A stretch of 64,000 nt of DNA from Cyanobacteria bacterium SZAS LIN-3 (GTDB lineage Bacteria > Cyanobacteriota > Vampirovibrionia > Obscuribacterales > Obscuribacteraceae): positions 1 through 64,000 of the forward strand of contig JAFEAV010000006.1 in assembly GCA_018266215.1 (NCBI GenBank), read 5' to 3'. The position numbers and the translations under genes were made by a program. The notes under the pieces were generated by a model that saw only the letters and a program-made list of their open reading frames with translations, did not search any database and was not told where the DNA came from. Of the stretch, positions 62,901 to 64,000 are shown in pieces (within the stretch, counting starts at the first letter, position 1; each line of letters starts with the position of its first letter).

Positions 62901-64000
62901 CTCCAGGCACAAACGGCATACAAGATCCCGCGCTGAGTTACACAGCCGGCAATATTACGTTTTCAAATACCGGTGGATCTGTATTCAAAGGAAGTGGCGC
63001 CGTCAGCCTGCAGGGCACTTCGTCGATAACACTCAATGCCCTGAGTGATATCGGGCAATCCGGTACAAGGATTCCGATTTTTGCCAGCGGAGCCCTCAAT
63101 GTCATCACCGGCGCTAAGGGTAACGCCTACATCGATATCGCAACTGCAAGCACCGTAGCCCAGGCCAATGTCGGTGGCAAACTCGATATAACAGCAACCA
63201 GCGCAGACTACAGTCTCGGAGTAAACACCCCGGGCAGTGTCGTAAAAGCAGGCTCAATATCGTTCAACCTCTCCGACGGCAACCTCAACAATACTCACAC
63301 TCTTTCCCTGGGCAACATCAGCACCACAAACGGTAATTTGACGGTTGCATCGGCAGCTCAAAAACTTACGATTTTGTCCAACTCCTTGATCAGCTCAAAC
63401 AACGGCAATATTTATCTCCAGGACCTCGATACAAGTAAAACCAATACACCCCTGATCTCCTTCCAGAGCGGATCCGTCGTGCATGGCGTAGGTCCCGCCA
63501 AAAATCTAAATCAAGGCCAGGTGTTTATTTCCATAGGGCCGACGCCAGCGAGCAACACTCTTGCCCTCGGAATCAAGCCTGCCAACGCAACAATAAACCA
63601 GATAGGATTCTTCAATCTCTTCTTCGGCACCTTCGACAACTTCAGCGGCAGCATTACAGTTACCGACAAAACAGACATTCTCACAGCCGCCAATAGAACG
63701 CTGTCATTCAATACGACGAAGGACTACCCGGCTACGGCCATAACCCTTGCTGCCAACGTGCAAATCACGGCCGACCCGCCGCCGCCAGCCGGCACTGACT
63801 ACACCACTCCATTCTGGAACAGTCTCGCCAATCCCTCGGTCAAACAAATGACAGTGGAAGCGATGTCGGGATTGGGAACGAACATCAATAACGTGACAAT
63901 GAACAGTCAGCCGGTCACGCAGAATATTCAAAACCTCGCACTGATAAACGTGCCTGAATTCTCTACACTTGTCAATACGAACCCACCGTCCGTTCTCGGA
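56948..64000 (+). CDS. Giant filamentous surface protein 3 (partial, 3' end outside window)
   Basis: The frame starts at an ATG at 56948 with AGGACGG upstream and was open at each point I translated up to the window end (2351 codons). The signal peptide (RQRAVSITLGLASSFSLSTS, cleavage near IA-N) and the N-terminal domain closely match giant protein 2. The repeats are Thr/Asn/Ser/Gly-rich beta-helix type. The glycine-rich insert is absent: at the matching point (~58780-58900) the sequence is ordinary repeat. The cap appears at ~63330-63790, ending NVQITADPPPP as in the other two. So the end of the gene, with the FecR-like domain and helical tail, should lie a few hundred codons beyond the window. 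Confidence 0.83.
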   Translation, partial: MTQTKTAPVSLYNSRQRAVSITLGLASSFSLSTSASIANGQMPSPPVAHPGWQAQQATSVTHTGSPFGHLSWGSASLNQGAQAATNTAGGFAQHSVTNFQSTYAPVHNPAATFHALAGAAQASVADLNLASIAKQFTAGNLANFKELTIQIGNTQQVVSTDTRLTAAEMVAAQQILTGGTQTLKISGNGAAIGGTVTLNNNLLTALDSTVGGSIGSLTIAHGVKVIDTMSQLSITGNLNNYGSLLTASTSRGASDSIIATTIFNALGGSIGSYTGGGGLFAADPVLTGLNGIANAGTISSAGNLTLNAPVVYNIASTADNGAITQASISAAHNVNINTQALNNAGVIAALTGNVNVASPASLAINNGGGAIDASHGNINVTAGGGDIALTGGNYYSQNLNLDAGSGNVDLNIGEVTGAVNANGSCVHVFADSSTLTLGNINATVDPMFVNAKGPLIIDGAITPTNGAPLTLISGGDILGGKGNKGLDTSSTTGPGGALTLIAGASISVDTPTKGQVTVNGLGSGGSINLTGKNGSTAAVSTIKTSGSVAGDAGSITVVAFGNGTINTGAATLDASTKGTGKYGNVTLISGATFVTSITTGKILSQDLTVSTATPGVGGGVVYNADGSLASGSYTAGALQNASVSIAPTGSVTSKGNVSITSGASASLGSISATNAVNIQAKNDLVISKAITGDTITVQSTGGSVAVNAAIGTTASTAVSVTGTHLSTGAGSVAGKSVTLTASDPIGIGSSSKYFVTKANALAANDTATGNPGASVYIQNTGDLILNNSSADSKSGTGFFLKQTGKLDVSGTLQARNVTLTSTKDMTISGTINGSNITNINLTSAAFTLANTGQIGPKGLSTLLLKVNASGDTNLNGVLDVDGANITTKGAFNTGATANLTFAANGLNATATGPVSLAGKIQSTSFFGDSVTTPAAVTISGDIALLGTVQGKTINVTSSGKFGNGGGFFVAGLKATGSGNAIIIDGTVTGGSAGLTTTSSSGAVVINMGGTVHADNQLDINTNNLVAHGIGSISIGNGSNGGLLQIRSTGNLIINADDGVFATGAAGGSMSIQGPFDKAVNLTINSPGNPFSTLPNLSDIGISFEHGTITSPLQGLVVHPDSNGFSGIRIFATQLIYNGTAPFTTPFLISADGTTSKAGESTQDIQLFILGGDVNISNTGATVNTGGVVNTFKINAPGIDAARVFLSSSGILRLEDPTTSMVTVGTVTDPDKASHFIQAFGQIGVAIKGDFTTKNADGGYTDLQIITSSKVPFVIGGGPFLGLVNGQVAAAGEGIAGNLVTLINAPGVVVGPTNKIFGAEAIFTNANTITNNGTISTPSFVMGPTSGKVIVSNNGAITTPTTDLDIHTSSGSLTINNTSTASYSATGSFLLYSPNSSVTLTADKASTPIAPQAAKIDIEAVLGTISLGTGNNQITVQSLGAGGNGGSIIIKAQNLLTGTAGTALQAETTVGGTTNGGSVDILLTGTKALTVGPTGLTIDIKNQGNNSGGEVTLTNNGLISIDTNNLDMSNVKVNTTDLTISAKGLVYITKASTLTGFNLDHLSIASAATGAFLLGGAKVGTNGITETGAPLQANILSITNAGSIDATSAVPVAHDLSLTATKGQLIFASGKTLTATSDPTTDDGGIININAVGLTFTGGLTLSAAATNTGNGGDVAVNLTGTKTVTLDGSNLVIDVTNNSAQGGSVSVINGGAITVDAATGLKLLGTNYGTGTGADLNLTAKGLLFVSNTQTLVAQVLHNVTFSSNSKTPFVLSGALPGGKSNGLSYANATTQFTADNVSIINNGGSVDYTSTSGSVSAHNITLSAPTASILFDAGATLSASVDPATGNGGSISLTSKVVPWSNLGLNLDASGALTGAGGSISVSVTDTKALKVTTLSPVTLKMTAHAGPTGAVGGSLSLSNGGALTTDIPTSVFDYGGVLTGAGLALKSGSVLAVNNVITYANAGLKTLSFTSNSKNAMLMSGAAPGTNGIQDPALSYTAGNITFSNTGGSVFKGSGAVSLQGTSSITLNALSDIGQSGTRIPIFASGALNVITGAKGNAYIDIATASTVAQANVGGKLDITATSADYSLGVNTPGSVVKAGSISFNLSDGNLNNTHTLSLGNISTTNGNLTVASAAQKLTILSNSLISSNNGNIYLQDLDTSKTNTPLISFQSGSVVHGVGPAKNLNQGQVFISIGPTPASNTLALGIKPANATINQIGFFNLFFGTFDNFSGSITVTDKTDILTAANRTLSFNTTKDYPATAITLAANVQITADPPPPAGTDYTTPFWNSLANPSVKQMTVEAMSGLGTNINNVTMNSQPVTQNIQNLALINVPEFSTLVNTNPPSVLG

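Overview
The window is a dense, moderately GC-rich bacterial chromosome segment. It has short intergenic gaps, many exported proteins with signal peptides or a lipobox, an alginate-type O-acetylation pair, a PspA/Vipp1 protein and giant filamentous surface proteins. This fits a Gram-negative (diderm) organism. Proteins with a DUF4388/PATAN domain joined to a degenerate GGDEF domain, an exported TPR-caspase and FHA-like giants with FecR-like tails suggest a non-photosynthetic Cyanobacteriota/Melainabacteria-type lineage such as Obscuribacterales. That placement is inference, because no rRNA or marker gene lies in the window. No rRNA, tRNA, CRISPR array or insertion sequence was recognised.

Region 1 (1-4.25 kb) is a sulfane-sulfur detoxification locus. 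A divergent ArsR-family repressor (cut by the window edge) faces a rhodanese with a membrane domain, a TauE/SafE exporter, and a CstB-like persulfide dioxygenase with two rhodanese domains. An alpha/beta hydrolase overlaps the last of these by 4 nt. Palindromes lie in the divergent promoter region.

Region 2 (4.3-17.5 kb) is mixed housekeeping and envelope functions: a metallophosphoesterase, two paralogous DUF4388/degenerate-GGDEF proteins, a bestrophin-type channel, a lipoprotein with an Arg/Gly-rich tail followed by two unknown proteins, a second alpha/beta hydrolase, and an MBOAT acyltransferase paired with an SGNH/AlgX-like protein.

Region 3 (17.5-35.1 kb) holds three proteins with different C-termini but a similar hydrophobic, Gly/Ala-rich N-terminal module: an S53 sedolisin-like protease, a PHP-type phosphoesterase and an unknown protein. 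Between and after them are a YqeY operon, DUF2293 and YchJ proteins that overlap tail to tail, an ArsC-like reductase, a beta-helix-like exported protein, an exported TPR-caspase and a PspA/Vipp1 protein.

Region 4 (35.1-64.0 kb, 45% of the window) is a tandem array of three giant paralogous surface proteins: 3189 aa, 3975 aa, and one cut by the window end after 2351 codons. Each has an N-terminal signal region and a conserved N-terminal domain, then thousands of residues of Thr/Asn/Gly/Ser-rich beta-helix repeats and a conserved cap. The two complete ones end in a FecR-like domain and a helical tail. Two carry a PGRS-like glycine-rich insert. The size difference between the first two is nearly matched by an internal ~730-residue duplication. 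No TpsB-type transporter is visible nearby, so the export route is open.
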